A stretch of 64,000 bases of DNA from Helicobacter cappadocius (GTDB lineage: Bacteria > Campylobacterota > Campylobacteria > Campylobacterales > Helicobacteraceae). Shown here piece after piece: positions 29,896 through 40,103 of the stretch. A model generated the notes under the pieces. It searched no databases. It had not been told where the DNA came from and worked only from the letters and a program-made list of their open reading frames with translations. The DNA lies in NCBI RefSeq assembly GCF_030688855.1, contig NZ_JAUYZK010000004.1:1-64000 (forward strand), in the 5' to 3' direction. Each line of letters begins with the position of its first letter. Within the stretch, counting starts at the first letter, position 1. The position numbers were made by a program, and so were the translations under genes.

Positions 29896-31536
29896 ATGGA
29901 GTACACACAGATTTATAACCCTTTAGATAACATTTGGCTAAGTGCCTTTGTGGCATTTTTACCTATATTACTTTTTTTTATTTCGCTAATTGTGCTAAAA
30001 CTCAAAGGCCATACTGCAGGATTTATAACAGTGGTCTTCTCGGCAATTATCGCTATTTTTGTGTATGATATGCCCATAGATATGGTTGGATCTGCTTTTG
30101 GATATGGTTTCTTATATGGATTGTGGCCGATTGCTTGGATCATTGTAGCAGCAATCTTTCTATACAAATTATCTGTAAAATCAGGATATTTTGATATTTT
30201 GAGAGAAAGTATTCTCTCTATAACCCCTGATCATAGAATATTGGTTATATTGATAGGGTTTTGTTTTGGAGCATTCTTAGAAGGAGCAATAGGTTATGGC
30301 GGACCTGTGGCAATTACTGCGGCTATACTCGTAGGATTGGGGTTGCGTCCTTTATACGCGGCTGGATTATGTATGATTGCAAATACTGCTCCTGTAGCCT
30401 TTGGTGCAGTTGGAATTCCCATTATTGCAATGGCAGGAGTAGTAAATGTACCAGCTGCGGATATTTCAGCTATGGTAGGCAGAATGCTACCTCCTTTGAC
30501 ATTATTTGTTCCATTCTTTATTGTATTTCTAATGGATGGCTATAAGGGGATTAAAGAAACTTTTCCTGCCATAGTAGTTGCGGCGGGTTCTTTTGCGATA
30601 GTGCAGTATTTTTCTTCCAATCATCTAGGACCAGAACTTCCTGATATTATTTCAGCAATTGTTTCTATTGTAGTAACGACAATTTTCTTAAAATTCTGGC
30701 AACCTAAGAAAATTTTCCGCACTGATGGAAAAGAAGAAATAAAACCAGAAAACAAACACCATATCTGCAAAGTTATCGTTGCTTGGATACCTTTTGTACT
30801 CCTCATAATCACTATTTTTATTTGGACACAACCTGCATTTAAAGAGCTATTCAAGCCAGATGGAGTTTTGGCATTTACAAATTTTTCATTTGAGTTTCAC
30901 AATATCAGCCAACAAATAATACAAACCCCTCCTGTAGTAACTGAAGAAAAACCTATAGGAAAAGTTATATTCTCACTTCCGCTTATCAATGCTACAGGAA
31001 CTTCTATCTTTGTTGCTGCGCTTTTGAGTATATTTATTCTTAGAGTCAAACCAAAAGAAGCTTTAGGAGTATTTGGAGAGACTCTCAATGAAATGAAATT
31101 CCCTATACTTACCATTGGACTTGTGCTTTCTTTTGCTTTTATATCAAACTATAGTGGTATATCAGCAACCCTTGCACTTGCACTTGCCAACACTGGACAT
31201 GCTTTTACCTTTTTCTCACCGATTATTGGATGGATTGGGGTTTTCCTAACAGGTAGCGATACAAGTTCAAATCTTCTATTTGGAACACTTCAACAACTTA
31301 CAGCAAGACAACTTGGAATTCCTGAAGTGTTGTTTTTAGCAGCAAATTCTGTAGGCGGAGTAGTAGGAAAAATGATCAGTCCTCAAAGTATTGCAGTTGC
31401 TTGTGCTGCAGTAGGACTTGTGGGTAGAGAATCAGAATTATTTAGATTTACTGTGAAGTATTCAGTTTTCTTTGTGGTTGCTATAGGGGTTATTACAACC
31501 TTTATAGCTTACGTTATTCCCCAAATCATTCCCTAA
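29896..31536 (+). CDS. lctP: L-lactate permease
   Basis: 546 aa, about 12-14 transmembrane helices. LctP family signatures include EGAIGYGGPVAITAAILVGL, NTAPVAFGAVGIPI and GSDTSSNLLFG. It imports lactate (and glycolate) by proton symport, feeding the divergent LutABC system. A TATACT -10-like sequence stands at 29841-29846. Only one copy is here; H. pylori has two adjacent paralogues. Confidence 0.93.
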   Translation: MEYTQIYNPLDNIWLSAFVAFLPILLFFISLIVLKLKGHTAGFITVVFSAIIAIFVYDMPIDMVGSAFGYGFLYGLWPIAWIIVAAIFLYKLSVKSGYFDILRESILSITPDHRILVILIGFCFGAFLEGAIGYGGPVAITAAILVGLGLRPLYAAGLCMIANTAPVAFGAVGIPIIAMAGVVNVPAADISAMVGRMLPPLTLFVPFFIVFLMDGYKGIKETFPAIVVAAGSFAIVQYFSSNHLGPELPDIISAIVSIVVTTIFLKFWQPKKIFRTDGKEEIKPENKHHICKVIVAWIPFVLLIITIFIWTQPAFKELFKPDGVLAFTNFSFEFHNISQQIIQTPPVVTEEKPIGKVIFSLPLINATGTSIFVAALLSIFILRVKPKEALGVFGETLNEMKFPILTIGLVLSFAFISNYSGISATLALALANTGHAFTFFSPIIGWIGVFLTGSDTSSNLLFGTLQQLTARQLGIPEVLFLAANSVGGVVGKMISPQSIAVACAAVGLVGRESELFRFTVKYSVFFVVAIGVITTFIAYVIPQIIP

Positions 31537-31550
31537 AATTTAGGGAATGA
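31526..31550. terminator. Terminator after lctP
   Basis: TCATTCCCTAAA pairs with TTTAGGGAATGA, overlapping the lctP stop codon and followed by TTTTATT. It may also serve the convergent flavin oxidoreductase gene. Confidence 0.7.
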
Positions 31551-31552
31551 TT

Positions 31553-32548
31553 TTATTCTTGCATTACTTGTGCTAGAAGTTCTAAAGAACGGATTCTTTT
31601 ATCTTGATCATAAATATCACAAGTGAATATAAATTCATCTGCCTGTGTGTTGCAAAGAAGCGATGATAAGAATTTTTTAGCATTGCTCTTTTCTCCTATA
31701 ACCATTTGTGAAAGTAGGCTTAAAACAGATACTTTTTCATTTGGATTCCAATCAATATCCAAAAATGGCACAGGGGGCTTAAGTCTCAAGCTGCCATCTC
31801 TAAAAAGAGATAAAGCTCTTTGATAAGAACTACTCGCTAAAAATAAAGCTTCTTCTTGAGTAGGTGCCAAAGATGAGGGTAAAGCAACAATGGCATAAGG
31901 TTTTTCCAACATCTCAGAAGGAATAAAATTTTCTCTGTAAAGTTTAAGTGCTTCTAAAAGATATTTAGGTGCAAAATGAGAAGCAAACGCATAAGGTAAT
32001 CCTTTTTTTGCAGCCATTTGTGCACTATAAAGACTTGAACCAAGTAAGTAGAGTGGAACTTTTGTATTGTATCCAGGTATTGCTTTTACTTTCGAAGTTT
32101 CAGTATTACCTAGAAAATCCTCCAAATTTTGGAACTCTTCAAAAAAGTTTTCATCGCTAAACATCCTCTCTTTTCTTACTAGCAATGCACTTTCATAATT
32201 TCCACCTCTAGCCCTACCAACGCCTAGATCTATACGATTTCCATAAATCTCTTGAAGTGTGCCAAATTGTTCTGCAACAACCAAAGGAGTATGATTTGGC
32301 AACATAATTCCACCAGATCCAACGCGGATAGTTTTAGTATTTGAAGCAATATAGCTAATAAGTACAGGCGTAGCAGAACAAGCAATACCGTCCATATTAT
32401 GATGTTCTGCCAACCAAAATCTCTTAAATCCTAGCTCTTCTGCTTTTTTTGCCATGAAGAGAGAATTTTTGAAAGCTTCCTGAATAGAGCCATTATGCAA
32501 CACTGGAACAAGATCAAGAAAAGAAAAGGGAATATTATTGAGAGACAT
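31553..32548 (-). CDS. LLM-class flavin-dependent oxidoreductase
   Basis: 331 aa bacterial luciferase-like protein. EELGFKRFWLAEHHN (about 36-50), GSGGIMLPNHTPLVVAEQFG and RIDLGVGRARG define the subfamily of unknown-substrate flavin monooxygenases (YhbW/MsnO8-like). Cytoplasmic. Single gene, convergent with lctP. Confidence 0.85.
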   Translation of the reverse strand: MSLNNIPFSFLDLVPVLHNGSIQEAFKNSLFMAKKAEELGFKRFWLAEHHNMDGIACSATPVLISYIASNTKTIRVGSGGIMLPNHTPLVVAEQFGTLQEIYGNRIDLGVGRARGGNYESALLVRKERMFSDENFFEEFQNLEDFLGNTETSKVKAIPGYNTKVPLYLLGSSLYSAQMAAKKGLPYAFASHFAPKYLLEALKLYRENFIPSEMLEKPYAIVALPSSLAPTQEEALFLASSSYQRALSLFRDGSLRLKPPVPFLDIDWNPNEKVSVLSLLSQMVIGEKSNAKKFLSSLLCNTQADEFIFTCDIYDQDKRIRSLELLAQVMQE

Positions 32549-32642
32549 TTTATCTCCTAGTTTTTAAATATCAAAATCTTAGAATATTTACTCAAAATAG
32601 TAGTAAAATTATTAAAAGGCTATAGAAATTTTCAATTAAATA

Positions 32643-33254
32643 TTAAAATAAGTATGAATATGAAACAAATACATAACTATCTTGATAGGAGTTTGATTCT
32701 TTTCCATAAGTGTATAAAGGTATCTTTGCTCCTAGTTCAACAAAATGAACTTGATCAAAAGTCCCACTGATTCCAAAATTCAATAAATTTGCATAACCCA
32801 ACACAAAAGCCTTGTCCTCTTCTGTTGTTTGAACAACATTTGAATGTTGAAAATATCCAAAACCAACTCCACCATAAACACCAACAGCATTACCTTTATA
32901 ATAAAAGAAATTTGCCAAAACATCTAGATTTAAACTAAAAAGTGAAGAAGTAACAGTGTCCAATCCTGAGGGTTTTATAGACATCATATAATCAAGATAA
33001 GTTCTTAAACCAACATATTTTATAGGCATATACTCATAGCCACCTCGTATATCCCAAGCAAAAGCCTTATAAGAATTTGCATCATCTTTTTTACCACCAA
33101 TAACCTTGGCCACCTCTGAGGCTCCAAAGCCTCCACCAACGAAAATAAAATTTTTTTGTTCATCTTCTTGTGGCGAAGAATTCTTATCTTCTGCACTCAA
33201 AGTACAAAAGATACTTACAAAGGTGATAAAGAAAATAGATAAAGTTTTTTTCAT
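32643..33254 (-). CDS. Small outer-membrane beta-barrel protein
   Basis: 203 aa from ATG 33254. Signal peptide (MKKTLSIFFITFVSIFCTLS, cleavage about residue 21 at SAE). Alternating strands (GFGASEVAKVIGG, GLRTYLDYM, GVYGGVGFGYF) and a terminal SYVFVSYSYLF with final Phe mark an 8-stranded barrel. It lies just downstream of the efflux operon but is separated by a terminator. Function unknown. Confidence 0.75.
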   Translation of the reverse strand: MKKTLSIFFITFVSIFCTLSAEDKNSSPQEDEQKNFIFVGGGFGASEVAKVIGGKKDDANSYKAFAWDIRGGYEYMPIKYVGLRTYLDYMMSIKPSGLDTVTSSLFSLNLDVLANFFYYKGNAVGVYGGVGFGYFQHSNVVQTTEEDKAFVLGYANLLNFGISGTFDQVHFVELGAKIPLYTYGKESNSYQDSYVFVSYSYLF

Positions 33255-33300
33255 TTCCAACTCTAGATAAAAATTTATTTATTATACTGAATTTTTAAAA

Positions 33301-33329
33301 AAATACCCATGATTTTAGCATGGGTATTT
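33301..33329 (-). terminator. Terminator of the efflux operon
   Basis: AAATACCCATG pairs with CATGGGTATTT (loop ATTTTAG); on the minus strand a T7 run follows. It overlaps the stop of the RND pump gene. Confidence 0.75.
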
Positions 33330-36300
33330 AAAACTTATCTCCTTCTTTTGGTTTATAGAACTTCTTAATGCGATCATCAAGAGGAGCCAAAAGACAATAA
33401 AAAACCGGAACAATTAACAAGCTTAGAAGCATGGATACGATCAAACCACCTGTCATAGCAATACCAATTGGGGATTTCATTGCAGAACCATCTCCAGTAG
33501 CAATAGCTAGAGGTAGCATACCGCAAACCATCGCTATTGTCGTCATAAGAATAGGACGAAGTCTAGATTCCCCAGCGAGTATGATTGCTTGATATACATT
33601 ATTCCCTTCTTTTCGTTTTTCATTTGCAACATCAATAAGTAAGGTAGCATTTTTACCCACCATACCAATGAGTAATATCAGACCCATCATAGAAAACATA
33701 CTCAAAGGTTGCCCAACAAGTCCGAGTGCAAAAAATGCACCCGAAAAACTCAATGGCATTGTAATCATAATAATAAGTGGCTCTAAAAGAGATTCATAAA
33801 GTGCTGCCAAAATCAGATAAATCAAAATAAACGCCGTAGCAACAGCAACTCCAAACGCCTGACCTGTTTCAGCCAAGTTATCAGCATCTCCACCAAAAGC
33901 AATACTTGCACCTGGTGATAACCACTCTGAAGACTTAGAAGTTACAAGTTTAAGAACATCTCCAAGCGAAACTCCTGAACCCTTTATTGGATCGCCATAT
34001 ACAGTTACGCTTCTTTGTCTATCATAGCGAGTAATATTAGAAGGAGTGAGATCTTCTTTTATATCAACAAGACCGTCTAGAAACATCAATTTACCATCTT
34101 TGTTTTTAATCTGAAGACGTTTAATATCTTCAACTGAAACTCTTTTATTATCAGGAACTCTGATGGTAATATAATATTCTTTTCCATTTTCCTTAAAATA
34201 CGCAGCTTGATTTTCTCCAGAAAAAGCTGCATTTACAACCTTTCCTATGTCTTGAGCAGTGATGCCATACTTATTTGCATTTTGTCTCAAAACAGTGAGT
34301 TGATATTGAGGCTGCATATCTGATGTGCTTGTATGGTAATTTCCAAATTTTCCCTTAAGTTCTGGGCTATTAAGTAGAAAATCACGCAATTTTGCCACAC
34401 TTTCATCTACTAACTTTTCAGTAGGTGCAAAAATATAAGCTTGGAATGAAGAGTTATCTCCTCCACCAATAAGCGGCACTTCAGATGGAATAATGGAAGT
34501 CATTACCTTTGCTTCAGGCATTGCATTAAGGGTCTTTCGTACTTCATCCATAATCTCAAACTGACCTTTTTTACGTTCTTTTTCAGGTTTAAGTTTTACA
34601 TAAATTTTTGATTTAAATACACTTTGTATTTTGCCATATCCAACTTGAATAGTCGTAAAATCAACATCTGGACGCTTTTGTATCTCTTTTTGAAAATCTA
34701 CAGTTCTTCTTTGCATATCATAAATACTGATTCCAGGCTTAGTTTGAATCCAAACATAAAACTGTCCCCTATCCTCCTTGAGCATAAAATCCGTTCCCAA
34801 CTTACCAGCGACAAAAATGGAACCAAAAAATACTGCAAATACTAAGACAATGATTATAATTTTGTTGTTCAATACTTTTTGGAGTATCTTCATATACACA
34901 TTTTCCATTCCTTTGAAAAACGGCTCACTCCAATGATAAAAACGTGATTGTTTTGGATTAACTATCAAAGAACTTACCATAGGAATAATGGTAATAACCA
35001 CCACATAAGAAATAGCAATTGCAAGAGCGACGGTTACTCCAAAGCTCTGGAAAAATCTTCCAACAATCCCTGTCATATTACCTACGGGGATAAACACAGA
35101 GAGCAACATCGCGGAAATAGCAATGATGGCGAACCCTATCTCCCGCACTCCTTCATATGCAGCCTCACGTTTGGTCATACCTGCCTCTAGCTTCTTGTGA
35201 ATATTCTCAATAACAACAATGGCATCATCAATGATAATACCAATAGAAAGCGTGAGTGCGACCATAGTAAGCATATTCAAAGAATATCCCATCATTTGAA
35301 CCAATGCAAATGTACCCATTACTGATATGGGAATACTGATAGCAGAAACGATAGTAATTGTAAAATTTCTCAAAAATAAAAATACAACAGAAACAGCAAG
35401 AATACCTCCTAACATCAAGTCAAATTCAATGTCTTTGATAGAAGAACGAATATACTCTGTTGTATCTAAAAATGGTTTTATCTCATAGCCTGGACTTGCA
35501 GCCTTAATAAGAGGAAGTTCTTTATATACCCCATCAGCTATATCAACTTCATTTGCACCAGATATTTTTTGAACTTCAAAAATAACACCTGGCTTATCTC
35601 CGAATGCAGCATAAGTCGTATCTTCTTCAATGCCATCTTCAATCACGGCAATATCACTTAATTTTACATTACTTGCAACTCGAATGTTGGCAACTTGATC
35701 AATTTTGTAACTATTAGCATCAGTAAGAATAGAAAAGTCTTTCTGTCCATTTACAATCCTACCACCATCAACTTCAAGGTTCTCTGATCCAAGTGTATTC
35801 CACAAATCAGCATAAGTGATACCATATTTGTTCATAAGCGTAGGATCAGCATAAATTCTAATTTGACGCTCACGATAACCATTAAGTTGCACACCTCCAA
35901 CTCCATATATCTTTTGCAACATTGGTTTTATGATATTTTCAGAATGTTTCATTAAGTTTGGAATCGGTATTTTGTCACTACTCACAAATAAAGAAATAAT
36001 AGCCTGTCCATTAGTGTCAAATTTATCCATGGAAGGTTGATTGATATTAGGATCATCAAAACTAACAGATGAAACTTTATTAATAACATCATTCAATGCT
36101 TCATCGATAGGCTTTTCTAATTGAAACTCAATAATAACCAAACTGATATTTCTTGCACTATTAGAAGTAACCTTTTTGATACCATCAATCCCCATTACAG
36201 CTTCTTCTATCTTGTCAGTTACCTTACTTTCTATAACATCTGCACTCGCACCCGGATAGGAAGTGCTGACCATAATAATAGGAAAGTCTATATCTGGAAA

Positions 36301-36402
36301 CAAAGCTGTTGGAATTTTCTTCAGACCCATTATTCCAAAAAAGATGATTGCTAATGCAAACATCAAAGTTGTGATTGGACGAGTTATGGCAAATTTATAC
36401 AT
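33328..36402 (-). CDS. hefC: RND multidrug efflux pump, inner-membrane subunit (HefC-like)
   Basis: 1024 aa AcrB/MexB-type hydrophobe-amphiphile efflux transporter. Transmembrane helix 1 at 10-28, large periplasmic loops, proton-relay aspartates in SIGIIIDDAIVVIENI, and GKNATLLIDVANE in the second half. It works as a trimer with the adaptor and outer-membrane channel encoded just upstream. The start is adjacent to the adaptor stop (shared base). Gene order outer-membrane channel, adaptor, pump matches hefABC as I remember it. Confidence 0.9.
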   Translation of the reverse strand: MYKFAITRPITTLMFALAIIFFGIMGLKKIPTALFPDIDFPIIMVSTSYPGASADVIESKVTDKIEEAVMGIDGIKKVTSNSARNISLVIIEFQLEKPIDEALNDVINKVSSVSFDDPNINQPSMDKFDTNGQAIISLFVSSDKIPIPNLMKHSENIIKPMLQKIYGVGGVQLNGYRERQIRIYADPTLMNKYGITYADLWNTLGSENLEVDGGRIVNGQKDFSILTDANSYKIDQVANIRVASNVKLSDIAVIEDGIEEDTTYAAFGDKPGVIFEVQKISGANEVDIADGVYKELPLIKAASPGYEIKPFLDTTEYIRSSIKDIEFDLMLGGILAVSVVFLFLRNFTITIVSAISIPISVMGTFALVQMMGYSLNMLTMVALTLSIGIIIDDAIVVIENIHKKLEAGMTKREAAYEGVREIGFAIIAISAMLLSVFIPVGNMTGIVGRFFQSFGVTVALAIAISYVVVITIIPMVSSLIVNPKQSRFYHWSEPFFKGMENVYMKILQKVLNNKIIIIVLVFAVFFGSIFVAGKLGTDFMLKEDRGQFYVWIQTKPGISIYDMQRRTVDFQKEIQKRPDVDFTTIQVGYGKIQSVFKSKIYVKLKPEKERKKGQFEIMDEVRKTLNAMPEAKVMTSIIPSEVPLIGGGDNSSFQAYIFAPTEKLVDESVAKLRDFLLNSPELKGKFGNYHTSTSDMQPQYQLTVLRQNANKYGITAQDIGKVVNAAFSGENQAAYFKENGKEYYITIRVPDNKRVSVEDIKRLQIKNKDGKLMFLDGLVDIKEDLTPSNITRYDRQRSVTVYGDPIKGSGVSLGDVLKLVTSKSSEWLSPGASIAFGGDADNLAETGQAFGVAVATAFILIYLILAALYESLLEPLIIMITMPLSFSGAFFALGLVGQPLSMFSMMGLILLIGMVGKNATLLIDVANEKRKEGNNVYQAIILAGESRLRPILMTTIAMVCGMLPLAIATGDGSAMKSPIGIAMTGGLIVSMLLSLLIVPVFYCLLAPLDDRIKKFYKPKEGDKF

Positions 36403-37103
36403 TATTTATTCCTTATATATCCATCACCAAAAATACCCGGAACCATATCATCACTAGCAGTTGCTTCGGCTGTAACTTTTCTAGTAGTATCATCAATGGT
36501 TGGATAAATCTTTGTAATTTTGGCGACTTTCTTCTGTCCATTTCCATCAACAGAATATTCAAATTCATCTCCAACTTTGACTTTATCAATGTATTTTGAA
36601 TCATATTGTAAGACTATTTTTTTCTGATGACTTACTAAACGAAATAATGTAGTGCTATTGGCACTCACACCATCCCCCAAGTTAATCTTTCTCTCTGCGA
36701 TCACTCCATCAAAAGGAGCTTTTAGGATACTTTTATCAAGTAAGGATGTATAGTACGCATAATCTGCTTGTAGCTTCTTGTAGTTAAAATAATAATTATC
36801 AAGTGTATTTTTATCTATAGCAGTACCTGTTTTAGAATATCTTTCATATTGCTTTTTGGCAAAAAGATATTGTTGTTTGATAGAATCAGCTTGTGCAATT
36901 TTATCTTTGTTGGCCAAAGACAAAAGCTTGTCATCTTTCTTGACAACACTATCAACATCAACCCACATCTCTGAAACTATTCCTGAACTATCCAAAGTAA
37001 GATTTGAATCTCTAACTGCTTCTACATCAAAAATAGCATAAACATCATCTCCCCACAATATTGAAAAGCTCAAAAGAGCCGCTATCAAAAATTTAAACTT
37101 CAT
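36402..37103 (-). CDS. hefB: Efflux periplasmic adaptor subunit (HefB-like)
   Basis: 233 aa membrane-fusion protein. Signal peptide (first ~18 residues), split lipoyl domain (SGIVSEMWVDVDSVVKKDDKLL and APFDGVIAERKINLGDGVS), a short coiled hairpin between, and a beta-barrel domain. Much shorter than AcrA (about 400 aa), as in other Helicobacter HefB proteins. Confidence 0.85.
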   Translation of the reverse strand: MKFKFLIAALLSFSILWGDDVYAIFDVEAVRDSNLTLDSSGIVSEMWVDVDSVVKKDDKLLSLANKDKIAQADSIKQQYLFAKKQYERYSKTGTAIDKNTLDNYYFNYKKLQADYAYYTSLLDKSILKAPFDGVIAERKINLGDGVSANSTTLFRLVSHQKKIVLQYDSKYIDKVKVGDEFEYSVDGNGQKKVAKITKIYPTIDDTTRKVTAEATASDDMVPGIFGDGYIRNK

Positions 37104-37115
37104 TCTTCTTTCTCC

Positions 37116-38477
37116 TTACTTTATGTAGTCTTGTATTTTTTGGCCACTGTAGAAAATATAGTTAGCTTTTTGCAATTCATAATTATTTAAACTCGCATTA
37201 TACGTTGCTTCTGCGTCAAATTTCGTACTCAAGGCTTGTAAATAGTCTGTAAAATTAACTAATTGTGCATCATATTTTTTCTTGATATTCAAATAAGAAA
37301 TCGTTGCTGATTTTAGACTTGCTTCAGATGAAGCAATTTTTGCCTTAGCAATCTCTAGTGATTTACGATAGAGTTTTTCATCTTTTTTTTGTTCAGCTTG
37401 TTTGTATAGGAGGTTTTTTTCATTTGCAAGCTGACCTAATTTCATATACTGCTTTTGCAATGTCAGTCCCACATCATCAAAAAGCTTCAAACTCACCGTC
37501 AAACCAAGAATATTTTGACCTTGCGGAAAAGTAGGTGCCAAGAGCGGATTTGCCAAAATATATTGCGGTAATTGAATATTATAGGTATAAGTATCAAAAA
37601 ATGACACGGTTGGATAATAATTGAGTTGTTTATTTTGATAAATGGAGGCATTAATCTGTTCTTTTAAAGAAATCAGATCTTTGCGTTCTTTTATCTCATA
37701 AACAGGATTGGCAATATCATCTCTCTTAAGTGCATCAAAATTAAGGTTAGTAAGATACTCAAGCATCAATTTATTCTGCTCTATAGAAAGTTTGATGTCA
37801 GAAATCTGATATTCGCTCAACGATCCTTGTGCTTTCAAGGATTCCAAATCATCAATAGTTGTAAGACCTTGTTCATAAAGCTTAGAAACCCTAGATATAT
37901 CAGAGTTGATTTGCTCAAGTTTTCTTTTAAGCGAAAGCAACTGAGAAAGGTTATCAAAATATTGATAGTACTGCTGAATCACCTGTAAATAGATATTTTG
38001 TCTAGTATATTCCATATCAGCTACACTTGAACGATAAGTTGCGGATTTTTCTTTGATAGAATTAACAGTGCTAAATCCACTAAAAAGATCTAAATTCAAT
38101 TTAGCATCAAATGTTTGCGTGTTATAATTTTTATACTGGATAGTATCTCTATTATTATTCTGGAAGGTATAGTCCAAATTAAGTGTAGGCAAAAAACTAA
38201 TTTGTGCAATTGTATGATTTTTCTTAGATTGCTCAACTGTTAACATCTTTGATTGAAGAGAATAGTTCGTATCAGCACCCTTAAGAAGATCTTGAAGACC
38301 GATGGAATGTGAAGAGTTACTACTCATTTTTTGAATCTCTGAATATATGCTAGCATCTTTATAATTGCTCGTTACACTCAAATCCAATGTTTTATCGTTT
38401 TGACTATTTTGTGTATCATCCCCAAATAAATTAGAAAACGACAAAATAGCCAAAACAAACACACTAATGTATCTCAT
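37116..38477 (-). CDS. hefA: TolC-family outer-membrane efflux channel (HefA-like)
   Basis: 453 aa. Signal peptide, then two OEP repeats of long helices with a beta segment each (LPTLNLDYTFQNN; YPTVSFFDTYTYN). Forms a trimeric channel-tunnel across outer membrane and periplasm. First gene of the operon; 12 bp to the adaptor. Confidence 0.88.
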   Translation of the reverse strand: MRYISVFVLAILSFSNLFGDDTQNSQNDKTLDLSVTSNYKDASIYSEIQKMSSNSSHSIGLQDLLKGADTNYSLQSKMLTVEQSKKNHTIAQISFLPTLNLDYTFQNNNRDTIQYKNYNTQTFDAKLNLDLFSGFSTVNSIKEKSATYRSSVADMEYTRQNIYLQVIQQYYQYFDNLSQLLSLKRKLEQINSDISRVSKLYEQGLTTIDDLESLKAQGSLSEYQISDIKLSIEQNKLMLEYLTNLNFDALKRDDIANPVYEIKERKDLISLKEQINASIYQNKQLNYYPTVSFFDTYTYNIQLPQYILANPLLAPTFPQGQNILGLTVSLKLFDDVGLTLQKQYMKLGQLANEKNLLYKQAEQKKDEKLYRKSLEIAKAKIASSEASLKSATISYLNIKKKYDAQLVNFTDYLQALSTKFDAEATYNASLNNYELQKANYIFYSGQKIQDYIK

Positions 38478-38624
38478 TTACTCTCCTAATAGTTTTAAAT
38501 GCTGAAAGCTTTCGTGAAATTCTACATTTTAAATGTGAAGTATAGCAACATAATGTAAATTAGTTGTATATACAATCATTTTTTATTCGAGCTTATGGTA
38601 GCGTTCTTCTTGAAATATTTAATG

Positions 38625-38630
38625 TATAAT
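38625..38630 (+). promoter_or_regulatory. -10 element of the trp genes
   Basis: TATAAT at 38625-38630, 30 bp before the trpE start, without a clear -35. No tryptophan-rich leader peptide or attenuator hairpins are seen. Confidence 0.4.
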
Positions 38631-38659
38631 GTGAGGACTATATATGAATGGGAGTTTTT

Positions 38660-40093
38660 ATGTTTGATTTTGATTCCAAACAACCTGCAAAAATCATCGT
38701 GGAAAAAATAATATCTGATAGTTTTACACCCCTACTAGTATTGGAAAATATTCAGGCAAAGGTTTTGCTTGAATCTGCTTATCAAGAAACTGGTAAAGAA
38801 CGTTATTCTCTAATGATGCTTGAAAGTGCATTTATGGTTGTAAAACAAAAGGGTAGATATTTTTTAAAACAAGCTGACTTTGAACTTGATCTCAAAGAAA
38901 TTGATGAAGATAAAAAATTCTTAGACTGGCTAGAGTTTTTTAGAAATCTAGCCCCGATAAAACCAAAAGAACTAGAAAATATTCCATTACCACTAGGAGG
39001 GATAGGTTATTTGGGTTATGAATTTTTTGAAGAAATTGAAGATATCTCCTTAGATAAACCTGCTATTGTCGATACATATGAGTGTGCATTTATTTTTGGA
39101 AGGGATTTTTTGATCTTTGACCATCTCTATGATGAAGCATATATATTTGGTATTTCATATGCAAAAGAAACTCAAACTTTTGACTTGCAAAACAGAGTTT
39201 CGCAGATAGTAGAAAAACTACATTTTTTAAAGCCAAACCCATTTCCAGAGAAAACATATACTGCTCAAACTATCTCTGAGGATAAACACGAATATTATAT
39301 TCAAGCTGTAGAATACATCAAAAAAGAAATCTATGCAGGAAACTTACTTCAATGTGTTCCCTCACAAAGTATGCAAATCAAAACAGATCTTCCTCCTCTT
39401 AGTGCATATCGCAATTTGAGGCATAAAAACCCTAGTCCTTATATGTTTTATTTTGATTTTAATGATTTTAAGATTTTAGGAGCTTCTCCAGAAGTAATGG
39501 TAAAATCTCAAGATTCAACTCTCACATTAAGACCTATAGCTGGAACTCGCCCTAGAGGAGAAACCATCGCGAAAGACAATAAACTTCAAAATGAACTCCT
39601 AGCAGATGAAAAAGAAAATGCTGAGCATCTTATGCTTGTAGATTTAGGCAGAAACGATCTGGGAAAAATAGCTATTGCTGGAAGTGTAGAGGTTGTGGAA
39701 TTTAAAAGAATAGAAAAATACTCCAAAGTGATGCATATCGTCTCTGAGGTAAAAGCAAAGTTAGATACACAAAGATATAGCTCAAAAGATGCTATTTATG
39801 CAACCTTCCCGGCTGGAACCGTGAGTGGAGCTCCGAAAATACAGGCAATAAAAACTATTTACAAACTAGAGCCACATAAAAGAGGTGTTTATTCTGGACT
39901 TGTGGGGTATTTTGATAGAAATGGTAATCTTGATAGTGCAATAAGCATTCGAAGTGCGGTTTATCAAAATGGTATTTATTACTTGCAATCTGGAGGGGGT
40001 ATTGTATATGACTCTGAATCTGAAAGTGAATATTTAGAGACAAAAAATAAAATGCTCGCCTTAATAGAAGCCATCACTCAAAAACAGATCTGA
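38660..40093 (+). CDS. trpE: Anthranilate synthase component I
   Basis: 477 aa chorismate-binding enzyme. LLQCVPSQSM, LRPIAGTRPRG, HLMLVDLGRNDLG and FPAGTVSGAPKIQAI are the conserved blocks. It makes anthranilate from chorismate with glutamine supplied by TrpG. Start ATG 38660 with GGGAG five bases upstream is preferred over ATG 38648. Ten bases separate it from trpGD. Confidence 0.93.
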   Translation: MFDFDSKQPAKIIVEKIISDSFTPLLVLENIQAKVLLESAYQETGKERYSLMMLESAFMVVKQKGRYFLKQADFELDLKEIDEDKKFLDWLEFFRNLAPIKPKELENIPLPLGGIGYLGYEFFEEIEDISLDKPAIVDTYECAFIFGRDFLIFDHLYDEAYIFGISYAKETQTFDLQNRVSQIVEKLHFLKPNPFPEKTYTAQTISEDKHEYYIQAVEYIKKEIYAGNLLQCVPSQSMQIKTDLPPLSAYRNLRHKNPSPYMFYFDFNDFKILGASPEVMVKSQDSTLTLRPIAGTRPRGETIAKDNKLQNELLADEKENAEHLMLVDLGRNDLGKIAIAGSVEVVEFKRIEKYSKVMHIVSEVKAKLDTQRYSSKDAIYATFPAGTVSGAPKIQAIKTIYKLEPHKRGVYSGLVGYFDRNGNLDSAISIRSAVYQNGIYYLQSGGGIVYDSESESEYLETKNKMLALIEAITQKQI

Positions 40094-40103
40094 AAGGTTT
40101 GCT

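Noticed and set aside
38478-38659. Tryptophan attenuator before trpE
   Set aside because: No leader peptide with Trp codons and no alternative hairpins with a T run are present.
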